Positions 1-9,544 of a stretch of DNA of 64,000 bases are shown here, in pieces. The DNA lies in NCBI GenBank assembly GCA_949361645.1, contig OX442415.1, positions 29,244,562 to 29,308,561 of the forward strand. The letters are read 5' to 3'. The notes beneath the pieces were generated by a model. It made no database searches and was not told the origin of the DNA. It saw nothing but the letters and a program-made list of their open reading frames with translations. A program made the translations under genes and the position numbers. The stretch is from Spongilla lacustris. Lineage: Eukaryota; Porifera; Demospongiae; Spongillida; Spongillidae. The number at the start of each line of letters is the position of its first letter. Position 1 is the stretch's first letter.

Positions 1-540
1 GAAAAACGCACAACCGCGTCGCTTTGAAAGTATAGAGGTTGGCCTCAAAGATAAGTATAAAGCTGGCAATAATGTCACATGTCATGGCGATACATGTACT
101 ACATAAAAACATGTATTATCAGACAATTGGTATTTTCCGACTAATTTTTTAATAAAGAGGGGTTCGACAAAAAAAGTATTCAATTTTCATGGACCCGGTG
201 TTAAATTAATTCTATATTTCGTTTGTTTATATCAACATTTAAACGCACGTTAATAGAGCATTTATCAATCATTTTAAGTTAATTAACTGCTTGTGGTTAA
301 TTTATAAACAATTTTCCTTGATTGTGAAACACCAATATCCAATCAGTAGCCATTGCATCTTTGTGTTTATGACCTCAAATTCATTGCAGGTTCAGCCAAG
401 ACATGGTTATCATTCATTAACATAGTACTTTTATTGGCAGTTGTAAACTTATGTCATTGTGTGTATTATTAAGGGGGGGCGGGGGGAATAAGCGACCGTG
501 GTAAGTATCAGTCCTTCCTATTATATTATATAATCTATTT
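1..540. other. 5' edge, no gene recognised
   Basis: AT-rich DNA with no coding region I can support. It contains the right-hand end of a Tc1-like MITE (listed separately) and a short G-rich run near 472-486. If the Roc/COR exon at 621 has upstream exons in this window I do not see them; the homologous exon at 9545 is preceded by FN3 exons, so the equivalents here probably lie beyond the window. Confidence 0.5.
215..334 (+). mobile_element. Truncated right end of Tc1/mariner-type MITE
   Basis: This stretch matches the right-hand about 120 bases of the MITE copies at 3241-3784 and 4815-5337, including the TTAATTAACTGCTTG core and the terminal GATTGTGAAACACC. The last CCTG and the flanking TA are absent, so this is a 5'-truncated and 3'-eroded copy. 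Confidence 0.7.
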
Positions 541-620
541 ACATGCATGTATCTCAACTGTATTACACAAATAATGAGAGTAATATCTGCATGCATATTA
601 TCCTAGCATTTTCTCCAAAG

Positions 621-2749
621 ATGTATTTCAAAAGAGGATATCGTCTATTTTGGATAATTACAAAGACGTAACTTTTAAATTAAGAATTATCAAATTGATT
701 TTCTATGGAACACCAAGAGCAGGGAAAACCACACTTCGTAAGCAACTTCTCACATTTGTGGAGGATCCACTTCAGCCATCCAGTGCCACCCTTCAGCCCA
801 GTACAAATATAGCAGAAATCTGTGACTCTGTTTTTGTTGAAAGAATAGTCATGACTAATGAAGAAAACAATGTGTGGAGATGGACTGTTCAAAAATTAGA
901 TGACATAGCAAAAACACTGCTGCTATGTTTAGATAACCAACTGTTGCAGCATGAAAACAAAACCATACACATGGATGTAAGAGAAGAACCAAATATGACT
1001 GCAGCACAAAGTCCTATACCTGTGTCTCTTATGCCTTTAAATCAGTATGTACATAAATTGAATGAAGAAATGGCTGGCACACCAGAGTATGTTCCACCAT
1101 CACCGATTGTGACAGAAATGGAAAAGAATCATGTCCCAAAGACTATGTTACCCACTGTTGAGCAAGATAAAATACATGCCTCAACTACAGACTTAGATAT
1201 AAAGCAACTTTTTTCTGAAGCTGTTAAAACTGGGCAATGGTCAGAGGTAGAGAGTGCTCTTAATATTGACAGAGCAATGTTGATGCAAGTTATTGATGGA
1301 GGTGGACAGCCCAGCTTTCAAGAAATATTTCCTCTCCTCATAAGTGGTCCTTCAGTAACACTTCTCATGTTCAAACTGACAGATGATCTTCAGAAGGCCT
1401 ATCGTGTTCAGTACCAGCCAACTGATGGAGTGGAGCACACATGGAAGGATACATATGTGGTCAGAGATTTCATTTTTCATGCCATCTCCAGCATGGTTTC
1501 ATTTACACATGGTATAAATAATCCATTTGGTTCTAAAATACTACTAGTTGGTACTCATAAGGATAAAATAAAAGGCTCAGAAGACCAAAAGAAAGATGAA
1601 ATTATAAAGATTGCTAAGTCAATGCATGGCTGGCTGCAAGGGAACATAGCATTTAAATCCATACATGTTAAAAAGGTTGAAGACTTAGTCACTGGTATTG
1701 ACAATTTTAAACAAAAAGATATACAAAAAGTAAAGAAAAAAATTGAAGAATTACTATCTCAAACACCTTCTCATGATATTCCAGCTCCCTGGCTGGTATT
1801 TGATTTCGTTCTCCAAAAATATGCCAAATCAAATCAGTTACGTAAGGTTGCAAAATTAAAATGTGAAGAAATTGCTAATAAATGTGGTATAAAAGATGAC
1901 GAGTTTGAGGTGGTCCTACAGTATCTGCACTATGAAGCAGGCACATTGCTCTACTATTCTGATATCCCTGAACTGAGGGATTGTGTTATTACTGACTTCC
2001 AATTAATATTTGATTCCATCTCACAAATTATTATTGACTATTTTGATGACAGCTCTGATCATGGCCCTCATATTCAAGACAAGCATTTGCTGCATGAGAA
2101 GGGACAGCTGGAGGCTTCAGTTCTGAAAGATGTCGAAGGATGTCTGAAAGTGAATGAACTGCTTAGTCTAATGCAGAATCGTCATATTATATCTAAAATG
2201 GATGGAGACATGTTTTTTATGCCTTCTGTACTGCCAAAAGCAGAACCATCTTATAACAAATCTGGGGATTCATGTTCCTTTCTAGTGATGTTTGAGCAGC
2301 ATGGGTGTTGCCCTATTGGACTATTCTGTGCAGTAGCCACCAGCCTTATTGTTACACACAAGTGGAGAGTCAAGAAGAAGGAGCCCCAGTTCAGGAATAA
2401 AATAAGCTTCTCTTCTCTTTGTTCAGGAAAAGCATATCACATCATATTTTCAGCTTTCTTTGCTCATTATGAAATATGTCTGATGGATAGAAGAGCTGAA
2501 CCAAACATCAGGTATGCAATTTACAAAGTGATCGATGAAGTGTTTAGGACAGTCTGCAAAGACATGAACTATCCACCTCCATCATATGGGTTCTATTGTC
2601 CCAAAATGTGCACATATGGAGGTGTTACACATTTACAGAATGAGCATCCAGCCAAGTGCACATTTGATATGAAGGCTCAGGAGATGACATGTTACTATAG
2701 TGATGCACCAAGCGATCTGACAGAAGAACACAACTCATGGTTTCAAGAG
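621..2749 (+). CDS. Roc/COR-like GTPase exon (gene A)
   Basis: Large internal exon coding about 709 residues of a Roc/COR-like GTPase. The P-loop GTPRAGKT is at 707-730, a G3-like DGGGQ at 1295-1309 and a G4-like GTHKD at 1550-1564. A COR-like winged-helix region follows from APWLVFDFVL to about 2250, then a Cys-rich C-terminal part. About 196 residues separate G1 from G3, far more than in Ras-like domains, so the domain carries a large insert. The 5' border is set by an acceptor ending TCTCCAAAG at 620. The ATG at 621 is out of frame and is not conserved in the paralogue at 9545 (ATT), and the in-frame TTG at 650 is unlikely as a start. The 3' border is CAAGAG|GTACAT at 2749, the same place as in the paralogue; the apparent stop at 2830 would be read only without splicing. 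Phases: 1 at the start, 0 at the end. The role as a signalling GTPase comes from family knowledge. Confidence 0.8.
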
Positions 2750-3067
2750 GTACATGTAATCTCTTTTTTTAAAACAGTTTGGTCAAATTGTAGCTTTTAT
2801 ACATTGCTTCAGAGTATGGTTTTGATATAAGATGTGATGAATTAAGCATTACAAAATCACCACACCTGCCTTTAGCTAAATATGTGAAGGTAATTTGCAA
2901 GTAGTACGATTTAAATTAATATTTAAAAGGCTTTAGTGGTGTCCCTGTCTTGCACTAATTTGTGTAATTGCTAGTAATACCTTACTAGACATGTACCTGC
3001 AGCACATTACCTCACAAGGTTTGTAATCAATCAGTGGTGCATGACATAATGGTTTATTCCAATTCAG

Positions 3068-3092
3068 GTGCAGCCACAAAAACAGATAAATG
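3068..3092 (+). CDS. 25-nt microexon after Roc/COR exon (gene A)
   Basis: A 25-base exon with a TTCCAATTCAG acceptor and an AATG|GTATGA donor. It reads V-Q-P-Q-K-Q-I-N plus one base and changes phase from 0 to 1. The paralogous copy at 11917-11941 is nearly identical with the same borders, while the surrounding intron has diverged. Its 0-to-1 phase matches both the upstream GTPase exon and the downstream Death exon in the second copy. It is too short for ordinary gene finding. Confidence 0.65.
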
Positions 3093-3129
3093 GTATGATG
3101 TAATGTGTATATGCAGTCACACATGGCAG

Positions 3130-4015
3130 TACAGAAATTTTGTCCTGTGTAGTCACTGCTTGATGTAACAACAGTGGCTTGCAACTACAATTAGCCAATG
3201 TTTTGCAACGACATAATTCAATAAGTATTAATTGTATGTACAGGGTGTTTCACAATCAAGGAAAATGTTTTATAAAATAACCTCAAGCAGTTAATTAACT
3301 GGTGATTGTTGTTAACAGTTCTAACAGCAAAAGAAGACAAGCTGGTGAAATAAAATGAATATAATCTTTAATGTTAATAAAAGTCCCAAGACCCCTATTC
3401 ATTTCAATTAAATATTATTAATGTTAATAAATGTAGGCTTGGTGGTTTGTTACTGTATTTAATTAACAGCTTTCATTTTGAAGTTATTCAAAGTTGAAAT
3501 CTTGATTTTTTTTTCACAATGTACTTGATTCCGAGGGCCATTGTATCTCGATTTAGTGGTTTGAATTTATTAATCAATTCAGCAAAGTTGATATTTTAAA
3601 ATTCAAGGAAATGTTGGGCATTTGGAAGCCTCTAAAATGGTATGTTTTAATTAGGTGTTATCGGGAATTAGTGTTTACATTAACATTTAAGCTCACGTTA
3701 ATAGAGCATTTACAAATAATTTTAAGTTAATTAACTGCTTGAGGTTAATTATTAAGCAATTTTCCTTGATTGTGAAACACCCTGTATAATGATTGTGCCC
3801 ATACTATGTGGGGTCTCAAATAAAGCTTAACTGGTGCACAGCGAACATAGCATTGCATTGGCTGCTCAGTGGGGCAAGAGCCACTTCCAAATCATTTTTA
3901 CATTGATTGTTTTATGCAAACACTACTATTAGCCAGTTTCCGAGAAATTGCCCTTCGATAAATTAAAATCCTTTGCGTTTGGATTACTATAACTTCCTTT
4001 CTATCTATTTTTCAG
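3130..4015 (+). repeat. Direct segmental repeat, copy 1
   Basis: From GTCCTGTGTAGTCACTGC to CTATCTATTTTTCAGTTG this segment is repeated directly at about 4721-5575, including the whole MITE inside it. The two copies differ by many substitutions and small indels, so the duplication is not recent. Sequence before and after each copy is unrelated. Confidence 0.85.
3241..3784 (+). mobile_element. Tc1/mariner-type MITE with TA target site
   Basis: A 544-bp element with imperfect terminal inverted repeats of about 60 bp. It begins CAGGGTGTTTCACAATCAAG and ends with the reverse complement, CTTGATTGTGAAACACCCTG. It is flanked by TA on both sides (3239-3240 and 3785-3786). Subterminal AGTTAATTAACT palindromes occur in both ends. 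There is no transposase frame. TA target duplication and CAGGG ends fit non-autonomous Tc1/mariner elements. A second copy at 4815 arose by segmental duplication rather than independent insertion, because its flanks match. Confidence 0.8.
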
Positions 4016-4141
4016 TTGGCGCACATGCGCGGTTTCCAATCCCTTACCTCTTCTAATATCCATGATAATGCAAACCTACCATACCAACATGAATGACAGG
4101 TATCCTTTTACTTCTAACCATAGTGATGTCTTTGTACGCAG

Positions 4142-4176
4142 ATCTCAACCTCAACCGACCGGTTGTTATTTTATAG
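4142..4176 (+). pseudogene. Decayed Death-exon start (gene A)
   Basis: The about 60 bases before this point, ending CTTTGTACGCAG, match the intron end just upstream of the Death-domain exon at 13147. After the acceptor only about 16 bases resemble that exon, and the phase-1 reading meets TAG at 4174-4176 after 11 codons. The Death domain of this copy has therefore been lost. If the site is still spliced it would end gene A with a short unrelated tail. Confidence 0.55.
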
Positions 4177-4640
4177 AGGCCAGGAGTTGATAAGTGCATC
4201 ACGCGTGCCTTACATTTTGCAATAATGCTGCGAGAGTGAACAACGGAGAGAACCCTCTCATGTGCCAGTGGTACATATTTATAGCAACTTTATTATATAA
4301 TTATAGCAACAACTCCTCTATTCACCCTAATGGTGAGTCCACACACTGTGTGTCATACACGGCGAGATCAGGGACGAGCTTAGGAGTACGCCGTGGACCA
4401 TATCATCTTACTTGCCATGTGGAAAAGTTCGAGGTTGGGATGGTTTAGCTTTTGGTCCATCGATTATGCATAGATAATTGATAATTAATTTTTTTAACCA
4501 GAAATTGCTGGTTGTTTTTAAAGCAAACAACATTAGACTAACTGATCAGTTATTTTATAAACAATCATCTGAACCGAATGTTTTTTTTTAATTTGAATAA
4601 CCCTCTTACAACTGGGTTTTTTCTAAACTAGCAGGTTTCA
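4177..4640. other. No recognised gene
   Basis: An 84-codon open frame at 4194-4448 (+) resembles nothing I recognise and has no clear splice signals at matching phase. The rest is AT-rich sequence with short homopolymers. Confidence 0.4.
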
Positions 4641-4641
4641 A

Positions 4642-4711
4642 GCCTTATGCTCATGTCCAATGGCCTCCACTACATGCTCATGCTTATCTGTCACCACAAA
4701 TGCACTGACCA
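4642..4711 (+). repeat. Single monomers of two minisatellites side by side
   Basis: One unit resembling the 27-bp repeat of 13767-13981 (CATGTCCAATGGCCTCCACT) is followed directly by one unit resembling the 31-bp repeat of 12122-12973 (CTTATCTGTCACCACA). Both are amplified in the second gene copy but single here. Confidence 0.7.
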
Positions 4712-4720
4712 CTACAGTAA

Positions 4721-5575
4721 TTTTGTCCTGTGTAGTCACTGCTCGATGTGACTTGTAACTACAATTAGCCAATGTTTTGCAACTACATAATTCAATCAGT
4801 ATTAATTGTATGTACAGGGTGTTTCACAATCAAGGAAAATGGTTTATAAATTAACCTCAAGCAGTTAATTAACTGGTGATTGTTATTAACAGTTCTAACA
4901 GCAAAAGAAGACATGTTGGGGAAATAAAATTAATATAATCTTTAATGGTTAATTAATGTTAATAAAAGTCCCAAGACCCCTATTCATTTCAATTAAATAT
5001 TATTAATGTTGGCTTGGTGGTTTGTTAAAAGCTGCAAACTGTACTTAATTAACAGCTTCCATTTTGACAAAGTTGAAATCTTGATTTTTTTTTTCACAAT
5101 GTACATGTACTTGATTCTGGGGGCCTTTGTATCTCGATTTAGTGGTTTGAATTTATTAATAAATTCAGTGCAGTTGATATTTTAAAATTCAAGGAAATGT
5201 TGGGCATTTCGAATTAATATTTAGTGTTTACATCAACATTTAAGCTCACATTAATAGAGCATTTATAAATAATTTTAAGTTAATTAACTGCTTGTGGTTA
5301 ATTATTAAACAATTTTCCTTGATTGTGAAACACCCTGTATAATGATTGTGTCCATACTTTGTGGGGTGTGAACATTCTCAAATAAAGCTTAACTAGTGCC
5401 CAGTGAACATAGCATTGCATAGGCTGCTCAGTGGGGCAAGAGCCACTTCCAAATCTTTATTACATTGTTTTATGCAAACACTACTATTAGCCAGTTTCCG
5501 AGAAATTGCTCTTCGATAAATTAAAATCCTTTGCGTTTGGATTACTATAACTTCCTTTCTATCTATTTTTCAGTT
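4721..5575 (+). repeat. Direct segmental repeat, copy 2
   Basis: Second copy of the segment at 3130-4015, about 1.57 kb downstream in the same orientation, with its embedded MITE at the same relative position. The copy ends at the TTTTTCAGTTG motif, after which the two diverge at once. Confidence 0.85.
4815..5337 (+). mobile_element. Tc1/mariner-type MITE, second copy
   Basis: A 523-bp copy of the element at 3241, with the same CAGGGTGTTTCAC and GTGAAACACCCTG ends and flanking TA. Small internal deletions distinguish it. It travelled with the 0.9-kb segmental duplication. Confidence 0.8.
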
Positions 5576-5599
5576 GTTCAGACATTGACACGAATCAAG

Positions 5600-5920
5600 C
5601 GGCCCGGGAAAAGGTGTACGTAGTGTTTTCCAATTATATCTCCATAATGGGTGATAAAATATTAACGAGCGGAAAAAATCTGTCGCTAAAAGGATCTCTC
5701 TAACTACAGATCAACTTAAAAGCAATTTGATTACTCCTATCATACATTATTGCGGGTTTTAACCAAGCTACATGTAGTGCAGGACTCCAAAATGTATCCT
5801 GTGGTAGATGTATGAAGTTTTGAAAATATGATGTTGATAGCATCAACCATTCAAAAGTTATAGCTGTGAATCAAACACAAAGGATTTTTATGTAACTATA
5901 TAATTGTAATAATTAATCAT
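5600..5920 (-). repeat. Old dispersed repeat, inverted relative to 44470-44800
   Basis: The reverse complement matches 44470-44800 over much of its length: GTAGTTAGAGAG, GGAGTAATCAAAT and the CGCTATAACTT-like block fall in the same order. Divergence is high and I see no ends or target duplication. A short piece of the same family (GTTTGGATTACTATAACTTCC) also occurs at 3975 and 5535. Confidence 0.5.
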
Positions 5921-6339
5921 AAGTATAGAGAGCCATAGCAAGGGCCATAACTGGCCTGCCAGGAATGTGGTCCCTACTGACTTTAATTTAGTGGTGCCAT
6001 ATAAAAATTAATTGTATGTGTGTAGAGTTCAGTTGTCTATTGCTATAATACTAATTACGTAGCCAATTCTTCCCCTGTATGTTCTGTTCGAACATGCAAG
6101 AAGCTACTAGACTCGTCATTACGTAAACATTATCGAAAACATTAATGTCTCTTACATAAGCATTATTATATACATATCTTTTATCCTTTCAGCTCCATCA
6201 TATAAACCTTGACCACTTTGTCGTTTAATTTCATGTGATGATTGGTTTTGAACAGATATGTAGCATGGAATTGTCCCTGCCCCTGGGAAATCACTTTATA
6301 TATTTCTTACTCAAGGGTAATTTTTTTTTCTCACACCAG

Positions 6340-6621
6340 TACCTTCTCCTCCAATTGCACTGAAGGGTGAAAGAATGAAGTCTACATCCATGACTATATC
6401 ATGGAAGCCACCACATCGCCCAAATGGTATCATCAGAGGGTATCAACTCAGCTACACTTCACATGGTGAAAGTGAATGTCTTCATGATGTTGTTGGGGAC
6501 ACTACCAGTACTGAGCTGACCTCTCTTAAACCACACACTAAGTACACCATACGTGTGAGGGCCAAGACAGTGGATTTTGGGGGCTACAGCACTCCAATTA
6601 CTGTCAGCACACTTGAAGATG
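6340..6621 (+). CDS. Fibronectin type III exon 1 of 3
   Basis: A 282-bp exon coding one FN3 domain. The conserved core is visible: PSPP at the start, MTISWKPP with the B-strand Trp, GYQLSY, LTSLKPHTKYTIRVRAKT with the characteristic Tyr, then the closing TPITVSTLED. The acceptor is CTCACACCAG at 6339 and the donor is GATG|GTGAGC at 6621; both borders are phase 1. Phase 1-1 FN3 exons are the classical shuffled unit and can be added or lost without breaking the frame. Two further copies follow at 7275 and 8239 with similar introns, so the array grew by tandem duplication. FN3 domains bind protein partners; no signal peptide or membrane segment is visible nearby, so cell location is open. Confidence 0.88.
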
Positions 6622-7274
6622 GTGAGCGATGGGGTTGAATTGTGCATTGAGGAAATAGCGTACCGAAAGCACATCAAACATGGGAAGATTTAGGGTATTC
6701 ATTAGAGTTTTACAATTGTGTGAGAAGGATGCTCCTAATGGAATCCGGTGTCAGATTGCACTTGGGAAACTAAAATTGCTACACTGAGGTCAGTAGTGAA
6801 ATTGATGTCACTCCTACCCAGTCCACTACCTTTGGCACTCCACTTACACTCTCCACTACTGTACCTAGTTGTATGGGCAGTGCAACATTAATGGCAACAG
6901 AGTGGCAAATTTTATTGCCACCAACTGAATAATCAAATATTGCATGGTAACATCATACTAATTATCCAATAGCCTAACTGATACAAATGATGATTTAATT
7001 TTAGTCAATTCAAAATTTTAACATTAGTTCATGAAAGGTTCACTGTTATTAACATAGCCTGTACTATTTCTTCTTGGTGGTTGTAGTCTAGATGCATGAT
7101 AGTATAATGTGAACAAAGCATGCATGATGTATGCAAAAATAGATGCATGATGTGTGCAAAAATAGTGTGTTTTGTTTACCGGCAATACTATTTCATTATG
7201 CATATTGCTATATAAAGGTATTGTACAACAATTAATGATTTCTTACTCATGTGTATAATGTCTTCTCACACCAG

Positions 7275-7556
7275 TACCTTCTCCTCCAATTGGACTGAAG
7301 GCTGACAGGATAAAAGCTACATCCATGACTATATCTTGGCAGCCACCACATGATGTAAATGGTATCATCAGAGGCTATCAAGTCAGCTACACTCCACATG
7401 GTGAAAGTGAATGTCTTCATGATGTTGATGGGAACACTACCAGTACTGAGCTGACCTCTCTTAAACCACACACTGAGTACACCATACGTGTGAGGGCCAA
7501 GACAGTGGATTTTGGGGACTACAGCACTCCAATCACTGTCAGCACACTTGAAGAGG
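7275..7556 (+). CDS. Fibronectin type III exon 2 of 3
   Basis: A 282-bp phase 1-1 exon, very close in sequence to those at 6340 and 8239. It has the MTISWQPP Trp motif and the YTIRVRAKT motif, ending STLEEG. The acceptor is TCACACCAG at 7274 and the donor is GAGG|GTGAGT at 7556. In this copy PHDVNG replaces the PHRPNG of the first. The high identity between the three exons suggests recent tandem duplication or gene conversion. Confidence 0.88.
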
Positions 7557-7999
7557 GTGAGTGATAGGATTGAATAATATATTGAATGACTGTACCATAG
7601 GCACATCAAAGTTAGCACAAAGCACTTGCTAACCACTACTATCTTGTCAGGTGTCAAATTGCTCTCTCAGGTGCTAAAAACACTCCAGTTGATGTGCACA
7701 CAAAACATCAATTGCTCTCTACATAATAGAGTCACAGCCCCAGCATTTACTGGACCACTTTTTAGAAACAAAAAGGCATCACAACTATAACCAATGTGCC
7801 TAATGTTAACAGCAACTGGCACTTCACTACATGGCAAATTCAGTTAATTGCCACCAACTCCATAATCAAATGTTGCAGGGTCAGGCAAAATAATGGTTCA
7901 TTATCCTAATTACACAGCGAGAAGTTTGCATGCATCTATGTGTGGTAATGCATTTTAAGTGCGATTTATTGTTTACCAGCATGACTATGTCATGCTATT

Positions 8000-8169
8000 C
8001 AGGGTGTTTTAGTAGTCTCAATCAAGGAAAATTAACCACAAGCAGTTAATTAACCAGTAATTGTTGTTAAGTTCGAACAAAGTTATTTGCTTTTAAGTAT
8101 TTAGCAACAATGTCAGTTAATTAACTGTTGTTAATTTATAAACAAATTTTCTTAATTGAGAAACCCCCT
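8000..8169 (+). mobile_element. Shortened Tc1-type MITE relative
   Basis: This 170-bp copy has CAGGGTGTTTTAG at one end and an AATTGAGAAACCCCC-like other end, with the same internal AGTTAATTAAC blocks as the copies at 3241 and 4815. Most of the middle is missing and no intact TA pair flanks it. Confidence 0.6.
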
Positions 8170-8238
8170 TTTATTGTTTGTTGTCTACAATAATAATATT
8201 GATTTCTTCCTAATGTGTATAATGTCTTCTCACACCAG

Positions 8239-8523
8239 TACCACCTTCTCCTCCAATTGGACTGAAGGCTGACAGGATAAAGACTACGTCCATGACTATA
8301 TCATGGCAGCCACCACATGACCCAAATGGTATCATCAGAGGCTATCAAGTCAGCTACACTCCACATGGTGAAAGTGAATGTCTTCATGATTTTGATGGGA
8401 ACATTACCAGTACTGAGCTGACCTCTCTTAAACCACACACTGAGTACACCATACGTGTGAGGGCCAAGACAGTGGATTTTGGGGGCTACAGCACTCCAAT
8501 TGCTGTCAGCACACTTGAAGACG
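8239..8523 (+). CDS. Fibronectin type III exon 3 of 3
   Basis: A 285-bp phase 1-1 exon coding the third FN3 domain (MTISWQPP, GYQVSY, EYTIRVRAKT, STLEDG). It carries one extra Pro codon just after the acceptor (TACCACCTTC against TACCTTC in the others). The donor is GACG|GTGAGT at 8523. Phase 1 at the donor fits the phase-1 start of the Roc/COR exon at 9545, so this domain would sit directly before the GTPase. Confidence 0.88.
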
Positions 8524-8700
8524 GTGAGTGATAGGGTTGAATGATGTATTGAGGATTGCCAAATGAGCCCCTACCTTCCACTTGGTTATGTTGCAACTGG
8601 AAAGCACTCTCGGATGCTATTAAAATCAGTACACAACACAATGTGATTGACACATGCACAAAGCATTATGTCACATAGCAAATAACGTGACAAATAAAGT

Positions 8701-8788
8701 CCAATTTATTCGTCACCTACATTCTGATAACACTTTGTACCAGGTATCTAAGCATCCTGTATCAGAATGTAAGTGACAGATGAATTGG
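8701..8788. mobile_element. Small hairpin MITE in intron
   Basis: Two arms of about 29 bp (8701-8729 and 8760-8788), beginning CCAATTTATTCGTCACCTAC, are inverted with a few mismatches around a 30-base loop. It lies in the intron between the third FN3 exon and the second Roc/COR exon. Confidence 0.6.
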
Positions 8789-9544
8789 AAATGGAGAATT
8801 ATTTGACCCCTCCCCCCTATGTTGTTGTGTCACTCTTCCCCAGTTCGCTTTGCAGTCTGGGCACATTTAGCTCTGTACTTTGTGTTTTGAGTAGCACATA
8901 AGAATTACTGTATAGTCACTAGTCCAGTTTCAACTGGACCACCTTTTCAATAATATCCAATGTACCTAGATGTACCTTTATATGCAGTGCAACCTTAATG
9001 GCAGCAGCCTATTAGGGATGTGGAAAATTCAAATTTCATTAAGGCGGGATCCAGGCCAAAATGCAAACAAGACTCTCTCTCAAGGCCCCAAGCAATTTAT
9101 GAAAAAATGCATTAACTTACACCCCTGAATACATGAACCGTATATAAATCAGCACAACTTAGTGTGCTAGCGTAATAAAGCCATTGAATTTTTGTGGGTT
9201 TAAAAAATATTTATCTTAGACATGCATGGGTATCGTTTATAAACATCATTTCTTCTTGGCAGTTGTAGTCTTGATTCCAGATCCAAGCAGATCACATGAC
9301 CCTGCATGTGTATTTCATATTTGAACAAACATGGTTGCATAATTTTTGCAAATATAGAATTGTTAGCCAACATAACTGATTTCACTGTGTATAATTTCCA
9401 GCTCAATGTGTACCATCTTTTTTCATCATATAATATTTTAATGCGTACAGTGTAGCCTCATCACTTGCAGTTTTATCTCAACTGTATTACATAAATAATG
9501 AGAGTTAAATCTGCATGCATATTATCCTAGTATTTTCTCCAAAG
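8789..9544. other. Intron, no further feature recognised
   Basis: Intron between FN3 exon 3 and the second Roc/COR exon. The last about 75 bases are homologous to the bases before the exon at 621, which confirms that the acceptor is shared between the two gene copies. Nothing else is recognised. Confidence 0.5.

Noticed and set aside
650..652. TTG as start of the first GTPase frame, or ATG at 621
   Set aside because: TTG is not a usual start in animals; the ATG at 621 is out of frame and is ATT in the paralogue. A splice acceptor at 620 explains both copies.
5576..5615. Possible 40-nt exon between TTTTTCAG and AAAAG|GTGTAC
   Set aside because: Phases do not fit the FN3 chain (it would leave phase 2), and the acceptor-like tract belongs to a repeated segment that also occurs at 4015.
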